In this document: piece by piece, positions 41,418 to 49,428 of the stretch | How positions within the stretch are numbered: position 1 is the stretch's first letter | How the letters are laid out: the number at the start of each line of letters is the position of its first letter | From: Bacteroidota bacterium | Lineage (GTDB): Bacteria; Bacteroidota; Bacteroidia; 2-12-FULL-35-15 | Length of the DNA stretch: 64,000 bases | Direction of reading: 5' to 3' | Assembly: GCA_025963725.1 (NCBI GenBank) | Contig: JAOQAE010000006.1 | Location: 310,001-374,000 of the forward strand | Position numbers and translations under genes: made by a program | Notes under the pieces: generated by a model | What the model was told of the DNA's origin: nothing | The model's input: the letters and a program-made list of their open reading frames with translations, nothing else | The model's database searches: none

Positions 41418-41452
41418 TGTTCACCACGGATAACACGGATTTGCACGGATTG
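41418..41452. repeat. dispersed CACGGAT repeat
   Basis: ACCACGGATAACACGGATTT then GCACGGATTG, a simple CACGGA-containing dispersed motif. A related CACGGAGGCACGGAGG unit lies at 59158-59192. Confidence 0.5.
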
Positions 41453-41476
41453 TTTTTTTCCGTCCAGATCAGGCGA

Positions 41477-42322
41477 CTACAAATTGGGATCGTTGAAGGT
41501 ATCGCCTTTCTTTATGTCGCCTGTTTCAAATCCTTTTTTAAACCAGTACATCCGCTGCGCGGAAGTGCCGTGTGTAAATGCATCGGGCACCACTCGTCCC
41601 TGTGATTCTTTTTGAAGCCGGTCGTCACCGATCGCATTGGCGGCGTTCAGCGCTTCTTCAATATCGCCGGCCTCCAGCACGGTATCCATGGCTTGTGCAT
41701 GATGCGCCCATACGCCGGCAAAAAAATCGGCCTGCAGCTCCAGCATCACCGAATAACGGTTGAACTCCTTTTCAGAAAGCTCTCCTCTCAGCCTGTCCAC
41801 CTTTGCAGAGATACCCATTAGCTTCTGGATATGATGTCCTACCTCATGCGCTACTACATACGCCATGGGGAAATCGCCGGGCGACTGAAAGCGGTGCTGC
41901 AATTCTTCGTAAAATGAAAGGTCGATGTAAACCGATTCGTCGCCGGGACAATAGAAAGGGCCGGAAGCGGAGCTATTGCTGCCGCATGCCGATTCCACGC
42001 CATCGCGGAACAGCACCAGCGTCGGCTCCTTGTAAGTAAGCCCGTTCTCACGGAACAGCTTGTGCCATACATCTTCAGTTTCGGCAAGCACCACTTTCAC
42101 AAATGCAGCGCGCTGATCGTCCGTAAGCTGCTCCTCCGCTGTCATTGGCGCCTTCTCCTGCTGCAGCGAATTGCTGAGCTGTGCCGGGTCGCCGCCGCTA
42201 AGCAGGAAATTTACCAGGTACACCACCAACCCTAAAAATCCGCCACCGATCGCGATCCCTTTGCCGGAAATGCCTCTCCGGTCGCTCACATTATTGCTTT
42301 GTCTTCTGCCTTGCCATAACAT
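41477..42322 (-). CDS. YpfJ-type neutral zinc metallopeptidase
   Basis: 281 aa with a short N-terminus (MLWQGRRQSNNVSDRRGISG), one TM segment (GIAIGGGFLGLVVYLVNFLL) and a periplasmic peptidase domain. The zinc site is seen in MAYVVAHEVGHHIQKLMGIS (H-E-x-x-H) and in ELQADFFAGVWAHHA. The ends match the KPN_02809/YpfJ family (YCPGDESVYIDLSFYEELQH, FTHGTSAQRMYWFKKGF). Substrate unknown. It is not closely coupled to the SprT-like gene. Confidence 0.92.
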   Translation of the reverse strand: MLWQGRRQSNNVSDRRGISGKGIAIGGGFLGLVVYLVNFLLSGGDPAQLSNSLQQEKAPMTAEEQLTDDQRAAFVKVVLAETEDVWHKLFRENGLTYKEPTLVLFRDGVESACGSNSSASGPFYCPGDESVYIDLSFYEELQHRFQSPGDFPMAYVVAHEVGHHIQKLMGISAKVDRLRGELSEKEFNRYSVMLELQADFFAGVWAHHAQAMDTVLEAGDIEEALNAANAIGDDRLQKESQGRVVPDAFTHGTSAQRMYWFKKGFETGDIKKGDTFNDPNL

Positions 42323-42459
42323 ACGCTCAAAATTTGGTTCAGGATGCAGATTAAAATTTTGTGCCGCAGGAAGCGAGTGTTTCCAAGGAGGGGAATGCTC
42401 CGTCGGAATAATTTGAGCAGAATGTTAAAATAGTTTTCTATCACGATTTTCGCAGTATC

Positions 42460-42627
42460 AGCTCCCTCCTCTTAGGAGGGTTGGGGTGGTCTTTTGATGC
42501 ACCACCCCTTGCCCCTCCTGCGAGGAGGGGAATGCATCCTGCGAGTGGGAAAGATATTAGTAAAGAATAATGACATAGTAATGCAGGATCAGCTCCCTCC
42601 TCTTAGAAGGGTGGGAATGCATCCTGC
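42460..42627. repeat. cluster of CTCCCTCCTCTTAGGAGGG palindromic repeats
   Basis: The 341 bp gap between ypfJ-like and feoB contains AGCTCCCTCCTCTTAGGAGG G, then GGTGGTC...GCACCACCCC pairing, CCCCTCCTGCGAGGAGGGG with AATGCATCCTGC, and after a spacer a second shorter copy (AGCTCCCTCCTCTTAGAAGG G). It is related in style to the MITE-like element at 14390. No gene in the gap. Confidence 0.65.
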
Positions 42628-42663
42628 ATGCAAAAGGCACTTGGTAAAATGATAATGATCTTG

Positions 42664-44817
42664 CTATTTCAGAAGGTTATACACCAGCAAACTTGCCAGG
42701 TAAGCAAGTGCGCTCATATAGAAGAACTGGATGAGCGGCCATTTTATCTTTTTTGTTTCGCGGTACACAATGGCAAGCGTGCTCATACACTGCATCGCGA
42801 AAGCATAAAAAATGAGCAGTGAAAAGCCGACAGCCATGGAGAATTTCGGCAGGCCCGTTTCGGGATTTATCTCCGCACGCATCTTGTCCTGTATGGATTG
42901 TGTATTGTCGGCATCGCCAACGCTGTAAATGGTTGCCATTGTTCCTACAAACACTTCACGTGCAGCAAAGGATGTGACCAGCGCAATGCCTATTTTCCAG
43001 TCGAAGCCCAGCGGCGCAATGGCAGGCTCTATCGCTTTTCCAAGGATGCCCGCATAGGAAGCTTCCAGCTTTTCGGAAGCGATCTGCGCATTTACCTGGC
43101 CCGGAGTTTTTGACGACAATGACCCAACATACGCAGGGTCTTCGTATTTTTTCTCGATCCGCTCAAAACGTTGGCCCGGTGCATGGGAAGAGAGAAACCA
43201 GAGGATGATCGAAATCGCGACAATGATCTTTCCCGCATCCCAGAGAAACATTTTTACCTTATCGAAAATGGTAAGCCCTACTGTTCTCCACTGCGGACTG
43301 CGGTACACGGGCAGCTCCATGATGAAATAACTTTTTTCCCTTGCTTTCAGGATCCATTTCATCACAATGGCAGCGCCGATGGCAGCTAAAAACCCGACGA
43401 GGTAAAGCCCCATCAGGATAAGGCCCTGGTAATTGAAAAAGCCGAAGTGCTTGTCCTGCGGGATCACCAGCGAAATGAGCAGCGTATACACCGGCAATCG
43501 CGCCGAGCAGCTCATCAATGGCGTTACCATAATGGTGATGATCCGCTCTTTCCAGTTGCTGATCGTACGGGCACTCATAATGGCGGGCACTGCACAGGCA
43601 ACGCCGCTCATCAATGGGATCACGGAGCGGCCGTTGAGCCCGAACTTGCGCAGCAGCTTGTCCATGATAAAGCTCACACGCGCCATGTAGCCGGTATCTT
43701 CAAGAATGGCAATGAATGCGAACAGCAATGCGATCTGCGGAATAAACACCACCACGCCGCTTAAGCCGGCAAGGATCCCGTTCACGAGCAGGCTTGTAAG
43801 CTCGCCCTGCGGAAGCGCCTTTGTGGCCCAGTCGGAGAGTGTTACAAACATTGTTTCGATCCACTCCATCGGGAAGGCCGCGAGGAAAAATATAGTTTGA
43901 AAAATAAGGAACAGGATAGAAAGAAAGATCACATAGCCCCAGATGCGGTGCGTCAGGATCCCATCGAGCTGCTGCGTGAACGACCGGGACTGCACGGCAG
44001 TTTTGCGTGTGATGCACTCCTCCACAATGCGGTTGATCTTTTTATAGCGCTCCACGCTTTCCTGCGCCTGCAGCTTGTTCTTATCAACGATGAGGGTGTT
44101 CAGCGCATCCGCGATCTTCTGCGATTGCCTGTTGCGGATGTCGGCATTGGTATCCTCGAGGTTGTTCGCCATCTGGAAGGCCATAAAATCGCTCTTCACC
44201 TTCACCACCGTTTTTACGCGCTCGATGATCTCCGGCGCTATTTTCTTTATGTCGATGAAATCGTAGGCAGGAATCGGCAATGGCTGCAGCAGCGACCGCT
44301 TCAGCTCCTCGATGCCGCTTTTGTTCCTTGCGCTTAAGCCTACGACTTTTACGCCAAGGCGCTCCGAAAGGCGCACGAGGTCTATGGTATCGCCGTCTTT
44401 CTCCACCATGTCCATCATGTTCAGGGCAAGGATCACGGGGATCTTCAGGTCGATGATCTGGGAAACGAGGAAGAGGTTACGCTTGAGGTTGCTGGCATCC
44501 GCCACAATGATCACGAGGTCGGGATGCTCCTCGTTGTCCCCGTTGCAGAGCACATCGAAGGCTACGCGCTCATCGAGGGATTTCGGGTACAGGCTGTAGG
44601 TTCCGGGAAGGTCGATGAAATTGGCGATCACAGTATCGCTCAGCCTGGCGGTGCCTACTTTTTTATCCACCGTAACGCCCGGAAAATTCCCCGTACGCTG
44701 GTTCATTCCTGTAAGCGCATTGAAAAGAGTGGATTTACCGCTGTTGGGATTTCCAACGAGGGCGATCTTTATGGTATTTCTTTCAGAAAAGTTAGCGAGG
44801 GATTGAATGGGTTCCAC
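42664..44817 (-). CDS. feoB: ferrous iron transport protein B
   Basis: 717 aa. The N-terminal GTPase domain shows G1 (ALVGNPNSGKSTLFNALTG), G3 (NFIDLPGTYSLYPKSLDE) and G4 (VILALNMMDMVEKDGD). A helical spacer and two Gate regions of the membrane part follow (GVVVFIPQIALLFAFIAILE then DTGYMAR; VIPLMSGVACAVPAIMSART), ending with YKLSALAYLASLLVYNLLK-like helices. It takes up Fe2+ across the inner membrane. feoA lies 12 bp upstream, so the pair is one operon. Confidence 0.97.
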   Translation of the reverse strand: MEPIQSLANFSERNTIKIALVGNPNSGKSTLFNALTGMNQRTGNFPGVTVDKKVGTARLSDTVIANFIDLPGTYSLYPKSLDERVAFDVLCNGDNEEHPDLVIIVADASNLKRNLFLVSQIIDLKIPVILALNMMDMVEKDGDTIDLVRLSERLGVKVVGLSARNKSGIEELKRSLLQPLPIPAYDFIDIKKIAPEIIERVKTVVKVKSDFMAFQMANNLEDTNADIRNRQSQKIADALNTLIVDKNKLQAQESVERYKKINRIVEECITRKTAVQSRSFTQQLDGILTHRIWGYVIFLSILFLIFQTIFFLAAFPMEWIETMFVTLSDWATKALPQGELTSLLVNGILAGLSGVVVFIPQIALLFAFIAILEDTGYMARVSFIMDKLLRKFGLNGRSVIPLMSGVACAVPAIMSARTISNWKERIITIMVTPLMSCSARLPVYTLLISLVIPQDKHFGFFNYQGLILMGLYLVGFLAAIGAAIVMKWILKAREKSYFIMELPVYRSPQWRTVGLTIFDKVKMFLWDAGKIIVAISIILWFLSSHAPGQRFERIEKKYEDPAYVGSLSSKTPGQVNAQIASEKLEASYAGILGKAIEPAIAPLGFDWKIGIALVTSFAAREVFVGTMATIYSVGDADNTQSIQDKMRAEINPETGLPKFSMAVGFSLLIFYAFAMQCMSTLAIVYRETKKIKWPLIQFFYMSALAYLASLLVYNLLK

Positions 44818-44829
44818 TTCCTGAAAGTA

Positions 44830-45078
44830 CTATATTTTCTGCTTTACGGTCGATACCAGGATCGTGGAGGCTTCTTCCTTGCGGAGGCTCAGCAGGTATC
44901 CCGAAACGGAGATCGCGATAGGGTCGCCCAGTGGGGCAACGCGGTCGAGCTTCACAATTTCTCCGGGCGTACAGCCCATCTCCAGCAGCTTCAATGCCAT
45001 GATCTTATCCGTAAACGAATCAATAACAGCACTCTGCCCAACTTCTAATTGAGATAGATTTTTCAATTTGACCTTCAT
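44830..45078 (-). CDS. feoA: ferrous iron transport protein A
   Basis: 82 aa from ATG 45078 (MKVKLKNLSQLEVGQSAVID). It has the SH3-like FeoA fold: KIMALKLLEMGCTPGEIVKL, DRVAPLGDPIAISVSGYLLS and LRKEEASTILV. FeoA binds FeoB and helps iron uptake. It is the first gene of feoAB and is preceded by a good promoter match at 45094-45124. Confidence 0.93.
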   Translation of the reverse strand: MKVKLKNLSQLEVGQSAVIDSFTDKIMALKLLEMGCTPGEIVKLDRVAPLGDPIAISVSGYLLSLRKEEASTILVSTVKQKI

Positions 45079-45093
45079 AATTTGGATTGTATA

Positions 45094-45124
45094 CAAAATT
45101 ACGGCTTTTTTAGGCCTTACCGAA
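45094..45124 (-). promoter_or_regulatory. feoAB promoter, -33/-7 of Bacteroidota type
   Basis: On the minus strand, TAATTTTG (-7, 45094-45101) fits TAnnTTTG. Nineteen bp upstream TTCG (45121-45124) is one base from TTTG. The start codon is 15 bp after the -7 box. Confidence 0.5.
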
Positions 45125-45159
45125 ATAAAACGATACCTAAAAGAGGGTATTTTGCGGGC

Positions 45160-45279
45160 CTACTTCCACTTGGGGCAATCGCCGCAGCGGTTCTTCTTGT
45201 TGGCATGGCAGCCCTGGGAAGATACTGCAACTGTAAGCAGCGCGAGCAATAAGAGGTATTTGGAAAAACGTAGATTCAT
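45160..45279 (-). CDS. 39-aa Cys-rich lipoprotein
   Basis: ATG at 45279 after an AAGGAAACC ribosome-site-like stretch. The peptide is NLRFSKYLLLLALLTVAVSS then QGCHANKKNRCGDCPKWK. The lipobox QGC leaves a mature peptide of about 17 residues ending in CGDCPKW, with Cys at the lipid site and a C-x-x-C pair. Similar very short lipoproteins with a CGxCP ending occur in Bacteroidota. Role unknown; perhaps a redox or metal site at the outer leaflet. It is divergent from mlaE. Confidence 0.6.
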   Translation of the reverse strand: MNLRFSKYLLLLALLTVAVSSQGCHANKKNRCGDCPKWK

Positions 45280-45388
45280 GGTTTCCTTGCTTGTACTGCA
45301 AATATACAGATTACTTTCCTCATTCGCGTTCAGCCTGCGTTGCCGTTCGTTATTTATTCTTATTTTTATGAAAATTTTTAAAACGTAG

Positions 45389-46129
45389 ATGAAAATCTTT
45401 TTCCATTTCGGCAGGTATTTCATTCTTATAAAGCGCGCCTTCGGTAAGCCGGAAAAGATCTCGATCTACATCAGCCGTATTTTTGAAGAAATGAATCTTT
45501 TGGGCATCGGTTCACTCGGGATCGTAGCCATCATTTCCGTTTTTATGGGTGCCGTTATCACCATCCAGTCGGCATTCAACTTCGAAAGCCCTTTAATTCC
45601 ATTATATGCAGTGGGCGTAGCCGTAAGGGATTCGATGATCCTCGAGTTCTCCCCTGCCATCGTGAGCCTGATCCTTGCCGGCAAGGTTGGGTCCAGCATC
45701 GCCTCCGAAATAGGCACCATGCGTGTTTCCGAGCAGATCGATGCGCTGGAGATCATGGGGATCAACTCAGCGGGATACCTCATTTTCCCGAAGATCATCG
45801 CCTCCATGCTGTTCAACCCGATCCTCGTTGTGTTCTCCATGTTCCTCGGGATCCTTGGCGGGTATGTGTTCGGACTGATGTCCGGCGTTGTAAGCGACTA
45901 TGAGTATGTATACGGGATCACCTATGAGTTCCATCCTTACAATGTGGTGTATGCGCTCATCAAATCCATTGTGTTCGCCTTCATCATTGCATCGGTGCCC
46001 GCCTATCACGGATATTACACAAGCGGCGGAGCGCTGGAAGTGGGCCGCTCGAGCACCAAAGGCGTTGTTTACAGCAGCGTGCTTATCCTTGCATTCGACT
46101 TAATCCTTACTCAATTATTACTTGTTTGA
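45389..46129 (+). CDS. mlaE: ABC transporter permease, MlaE family
   Basis: 246 aa with five to six hydrophobic segments. MlaE markers are AVITIQSAFNFESPLIPLYA, VRDSMILEFSPAIVSLILAG then KVGSSIASEIGTMRVSEQID, and ALEIMGINSAGYLIFPKIIA. MlaE is the inner-membrane permease of a system moving lipids between the two membranes. The TGA stop overlaps the TTG start of the ATPase gene by three bases. Confidence 0.92.
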   Translation: MKIFFHFGRYFILIKRAFGKPEKISIYISRIFEEMNLLGIGSLGIVAIISVFMGAVITIQSAFNFESPLIPLYAVGVAVRDSMILEFSPAIVSLILAGKVGSSIASEIGTMRVSEQIDALEIMGINSAGYLIFPKIIASMLFNPILVVFSMFLGILGGYVFGLMSGVVSDYEYVYGITYEFHPYNVVYALIKSIVFAFIIASVPAYHGYYTSGGALEVGRSSTKGVVYSSVLILAFDLILTQLLLV

Positions 46130-46878
46130 TCGAGATCAGAAACATATCCAAATCGTTTTCGGGGCGCAGCGTCCTGAATGACATTTCGTTCACCTTTGAA
46201 ACGGGCAAAACGAACATGATCATCGGCGAAAGCGGCTCGGGCAAGACCACCCTGCTGAAATGCATGGTAGGGCTCAACGAGATCAATAACGGGCAGATCC
46301 TGTACGACGGAAGAAGCTTCACGGAGCTTGACTTCAAAGAAAAGAAGGATATCCGCAAAGAGATCGGGATGCTGTTCCAGGGCGGCGCGCTGTTCGATTC
46401 AAAAACGGTGGAAGAGAATGTGGTGTTCCCGCTCTCGATGTTCACCGACCTGAGCGAAAGTGAAAAGCGTGACCGTGCCAATTTCTGCCTTCAGCGCGTG
46501 AACCTCTCCAATGCAAACAATCTTTTCCCTTCGGAGATCAGCGGCGGGATGAAGAAGCGGGTGGCCATAGCAAGGGCCATTGCCGTACAGCCGAAATATC
46601 TGTTCTGCGATGAGCCTAATTCGGGGCTCGACCCTAAAACATCCATCGTGATCGATAACCTCATCAAGGAGATCACGGAAGAGTACAACATCACCACTGT
46701 TGTGATCACGCATGATATGAACTCGGTGATCGAGATCGGCGATCACATCATGTTCATTTACAAGGGCAACAAGCACTGGGAAGGCAGCAAGCATGAGATC
46801 CTGAAAACGGATAACCCCGAAGTATGCGATTTTGTGTATGCCACACAATTCATGAAAGACCTCAAAACGAAATTCTAA
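46126..46878 (+). CDS. mlaF: ABC transporter ATP-binding protein, MlaF family
   Basis: 250 aa from a TTG start (IEIRNISKSFSGRSVLNDIS), which overlaps the mlaE stop as TTGA. Walker A is IIGESGSGKTTLLKCMVG, the Q-loop is MLFQGGALFDSKTVEENV, the signature is EISGGMKKRVAIARAIAVQP, Walker B is YLFCDEPNSGLDP, and the switch His is in TTVVITHDMNSVIEIGDHI. It powers MlaE-type lipid transport. The MCE-domain partner (mlaD) is not next to it in this window. Confidence 0.94.
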   Translation: MIEIRNISKSFSGRSVLNDISFTFETGKTNMIIGESGSGKTTLLKCMVGLNEINNGQILYDGRSFTELDFKEKKDIRKEIGMLFQGGALFDSKTVEENVVFPLSMFTDLSESEKRDRANFCLQRVNLSNANNLFPSEISGGMKKRVAIARAIAVQPKYLFCDEPNSGLDPKTSIVIDNLIKEITEEYNITTVVITHDMNSVIEIGDHIMFIYKGNKHWEGSKHEILKTDNPEVCDFVYATQFMKDLKTKF

Positions 46879-46879
46879 C

Positions 46880-46947
46880 GTCATTGCGAGCGATAGCGAA
46901 GCAATCTCCCACCTGTAGCAGATTGCTTCGCTATCGCTCGCAATGAC
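46880..46947. repeat. 68 bp perfect palindromic hairpin of the GTCATTGCGAG family
   Basis: Two perfect 28-base arms, beginning GTCATTGCGAGCGATAGCGA and ending CGCTCGCAATGAC, flank a 12-base loop. The left arm begins two bases after the mlaF stop codon. A single unpaired relative occurs at 16481-16512. Confidence 0.85.
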
Positions 46948-46961
46948 ATCCTGAAATAAAA

Positions 46962-46996
46962 AAACCCGCTCCGGAACACGGAGCGGGTTTTTTATT
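46962..46996. terminator. bidirectional terminator between mlaF and the T9SS gene
   Basis: The 12-bp stem AAACCCGCTCCG / CGGAGCGGGTTT with a 5-nt loop has A-run and T-run flanks and lies between convergent genes. Confidence 0.9.
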
Positions 46997-47010
46997 TATT
47001 GATTCAGCTA

Positions 47011-48096
47011 TTATTTTGTAACAACCAATTTCTTAGTGAAGTTACGGCCGTTAGCCCTTAACTGGTAAATGTAAGTACCTGCAGCAAGGTTAGAAGCATC
47101 AACTTCCACTTTGTAAGTACCTGCATCCTGTTTGTCGTAAGTGTTATTTACCACTTTTTTACCATGCTGGTCATAAACAGTCAATGTTACATTGCTGGAA
47201 GATTTTTCCAGTGTGTACTCGATCGTTGTTTTAGAAACTACAGGGTTAGGGTAAGTAGTTAATTTCATTCCGTTGAAGAACTCGTTAACACCTGTTGCAT
47301 CTTCGATAACAGCCCACATTGCGATGTTGTTATCCAATCCGCCCGAACCAAAATCCGGAGAAGCAGGGTTGCTGAACAACTGGTCAGTTACATACCAGCT
47401 TGTACCGATCTTGTGGTAAGTTAAATCGATGTTACCTGCATCGTTCTGGTTGTCGCTCACTAAACCTACAGTATCACCTGCAGCTAAAGAAGTAACGTCC
47501 ATTACAAGCGCGAAATCATCAACGAATGTAGCAGGTGTTGGGAAAGGAACATAGTTCCATCCTAATGTGTCGATGTCAACAAACATAAGGTTAGCTGTAG
47601 ACTGAGCTGTTCCTGACGGCCCTTCCCAGTTGTTGGTAGTAGAGTTGAATGTTCCGCTTCCGTTTGTGTTTTTAGCTTTGTTAGGAGCCATGTTGTAAGC
47701 AGAGATTATAACTTTAGAGGTTGCAGAGCTTCCCAGGTCGCTTTCCTGTGCACCAAACCAAAGGATAACGCCTTCAACGTGAACCGGGATAACGTTCAAG
47801 TTATCATAACCCTGTGCAACAATTCTTAAGTTGTTTGCACTAACATTGTTTCCGTAAATATAACCACCGCCTGTGTAACCATAGATAGAAGCTGCGCCTC
47901 CTCCTGGTAAGAACTCAGGTAAAAATTCAGTTACATTCACAATACCTGTAGTATCAGGGCTTGTAATACGGTCAGGAGAAGTTGCATGTACAAATGGCTT
48001 TGTGCCAGTTACTGTTGCTTTTCCTGCTTCAGAAGTTTGAGCAACTGCGCTTACCGAAAGTAAAGCGGCACCTGCCATAAAGTAAATTTTTTTCAT
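47011..48096 (-). CDS. T9SS-secreted protein 1 of a three-gene cluster
   Basis: 361 aa. A signal peptide (KKIYFMAGAALLSVSAVAQT) is followed by a beta-rich body without a recognised enzyme motif (IYGYTGGGYIYGNNVSANNL, ANLMFVDIDTLGWNYVPFP). The last 80 residues are a type-A sorting domain (MKLTTYPNPVVSKTTIEYTL ... NLAAGTYIYQLRANGRNFTK). The product should reach the surface through the T9SS. It shares the sorting-domain pattern with the two next genes. Promoter at 48141-48170, terminator at 46962-46996. Confidence 0.85.
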   Translation of the reverse strand: MKKIYFMAGAALLSVSAVAQTSEAGKATVTGTKPFVHATSPDRITSPDTTGIVNVTEFLPEFLPGGGAASIYGYTGGGYIYGNNVSANNLRIVAQGYDNLNVIPVHVEGVILWFGAQESDLGSSATSKVIISAYNMAPNKAKNTNGSGTFNSTTNNWEGPSGTAQSTANLMFVDIDTLGWNYVPFPTPATFVDDFALVMDVTSLAAGDTVGLVSDNQNDAGNIDLTYHKIGTSWYVTDQLFSNPASPDFGSGGLDNNIAMWAVIEDATGVNEFFNGMKLTTYPNPVVSKTTIEYTLEKSSSNVTLTVYDQHGKKVVNNTYDKQDAGTYKVEVDASNLAAGTYIYQLRANGRNFTKKLVVTK

Positions 48097-48140
48097 CGGC
48101 TTTTTAAGTTTTTAAAATTTGAACTATTGATTAGAAGTAC

Positions 48141-48170
48141 TAAAGTAAACATTTATTTTTCAAAAACAAA
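48141..48170 (-). promoter_or_regulatory. promoter for T9SS cargo 1
   Basis: Minus strand: -33 TTTG (48167-48170), 19 bp spacer, then TACTTTA (48141-48147), one base off TAnnTTTG. Confidence 0.5.
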
Positions 48171-48191
48171 TGCTCATGCTTGTTAAAAAAC

Positions 48192-48222
48192 AAGAAATCC
48201 CCAAAATATACGTTTTTGGGGA
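48192..48222 (-). terminator. terminator of T9SS cargo 2
   Basis: Stem GAATCCCCAAAA / TTTTGGGGATT with a 6-nt loop, located downstream (minus strand) of the stop at 48255. Confidence 0.75.
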
Positions 48223-48254
48223 TTCCTGTAAAAAGTTTGTAAGAGGATGATGAA

Positions 48255-49262
48255 TTACTTCACCACCACCATTTTCATTGTAGAAGCTGCATTTCCGTTA
48301 ACGGAAAGCGTGTAATAATAAACACCGGCAGAAAGATTCTCAGCATTGAATTTCAAGCTGTGAGTTCCCGCTGTTTGCTGACCTTCGCTTTGAGAAGCAA
48401 CCATCTTACCTGTTACATCATAAACGGACAGAGCCACGCTGCAATTTTTTTCCAGCATATAGCTGATCGTTGAAGTTGTTCCGAATGGATTTGGAGAATT
48501 CTGTGCAACTTTAACTCCATTTACAAATTCAGTAACGCCAACACTTGAAGGACCTTCAATAACTACAAAATCATCAAAGTTAATGATAAACTGGTCATTT
48601 GCGTTGTGATGCAAAGCAAGGTAAATCGACTGTCCTGCGTATGCTGCAAGGCTAACCGACCTCTGATAGTAAGTGTTGCTTGGCGTTTGTGCCGTATCAG
48701 CTGCGGTGGTAGGATCATTATCAGCAACAGCGAAGATAGCTGGATCAGTAAAATCCGTAAGGTTGCTTAAGCCGGTAGTGGATACAAGAATTTCATAACC
48801 ATCCCTGTAAGTCGGATCCGGAAGATTGTGTCCCCAAGAATATGTTGCACCGGACATAGGAATATTGATCGGACCTACTTCAAACCAGTTGTCAGCACAG
48901 CATCCAACAGGGCTGAAATAAGAGGTTGCCGCCATGTAAAAGTTAGTATCCCCCGGAGTTGGCAAGAGTTCATAAAAGAACGTGAATGCATCCGTTGTAC
49001 CAAAGTAAGGCTGGCCTGCGGTCCAGATAGTTTTTCCATCCAAATCATCCAGGGCATAGTTAAAAGTTGCATCAAGACCTGTTCCGTAAAAGGATTCTCC
49101 GTCAAAATAATACAATGTATCCCCGGTAGTTCTTCCCGTATTTACAGTATGTTTAATTTTAGGAGTAAATCCGTCTAGTTTGTGTTGATTACTCATTGTA
49201 CGTTGAGCAGAGGCAGAAAAAACAATTGCCGTAGCCGCAATTAAAGTGTAAATTTTTTTCAT
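48255..49262 (-). CDS. T9SS-secreted protein 2, choice-of-anchor J-like
   Basis: 335 aa with a signal peptide (KKIYTLIAATAIVFSASAQR). The body looks like the choice-of-anchor / MAM-type beta-sandwich: LPTPGDTNFYMAATSYFSP, DPTYRDGYEILVSTTGLSN and the characteristic ISLALHHNANDQFIINFDDF-type ending (IYLALHHNANDQFIINFDDFV). The C-terminus is a type-A sorting domain (VAQNSPNPFGTTSTISYMLE ... NLSAGVYYYTLSVNGNAAST). It is a close relative of the gene at 49429; binding target unknown. Confidence 0.85.
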   Translation of the reverse strand: MKKIYTLIAATAIVFSASAQRTMSNQHKLDGFTPKIKHTVNTGRTTGDTLYYFDGESFYGTGLDATFNYALDDLDGKTIWTAGQPYFGTTDAFTFFYELLPTPGDTNFYMAATSYFSPVGCCADNWFEVGPINIPMSGATYSWGHNLPDPTYRDGYEILVSTTGLSNLTDFTDPAIFAVADNDPTTAADTAQTPSNTYYQRSVSLAAYAGQSIYLALHHNANDQFIINFDDFVVIEGPSSVGVTEFVNGVKVAQNSPNPFGTTSTISYMLEKNCSVALSVYDVTGKMVASQSEGQQTAGTHSLKFNAENLSAGVYYYTLSVNGNAASTMKMVVVK

Positions 49263-49292
49263 GGGTTTTTATAATTAGATTTTTAAACAGAT

Positions 49293-49323
49293 CAAATTTA
49301 CAGAATATTTAAGACAAAACAAA
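49293..49323 (-). promoter_or_regulatory. promoter for T9SS cargo 2
   Basis: Minus strand: -33 TTTG (49320-49323), exactly 19 bp, then -7 TAAATTTG (49293-49300), a full TAnnTTTG match. Confidence 0.7.
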
Positions 49324-49377
49324 CTTTTGAAAAAAGAATTTCCCGCCCATCAAAGGAATCCCCGGCCCTATCAACGA

Positions 49378-49412
49378 AAAAAGCCTTCCATAAACTATGG
49401 AAGGCCTTTTCA
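49378..49412 (-). terminator. terminator of T9SS cargo 3
   Basis: Stem AAAGCCTTCCAT / ATGGAAGGCCTTT with a short loop, 20 bp beyond the stop at 49429 on the minus strand. Confidence 0.75.
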
Positions 49413-49428
49413 GAATTCTGTGGATCAA

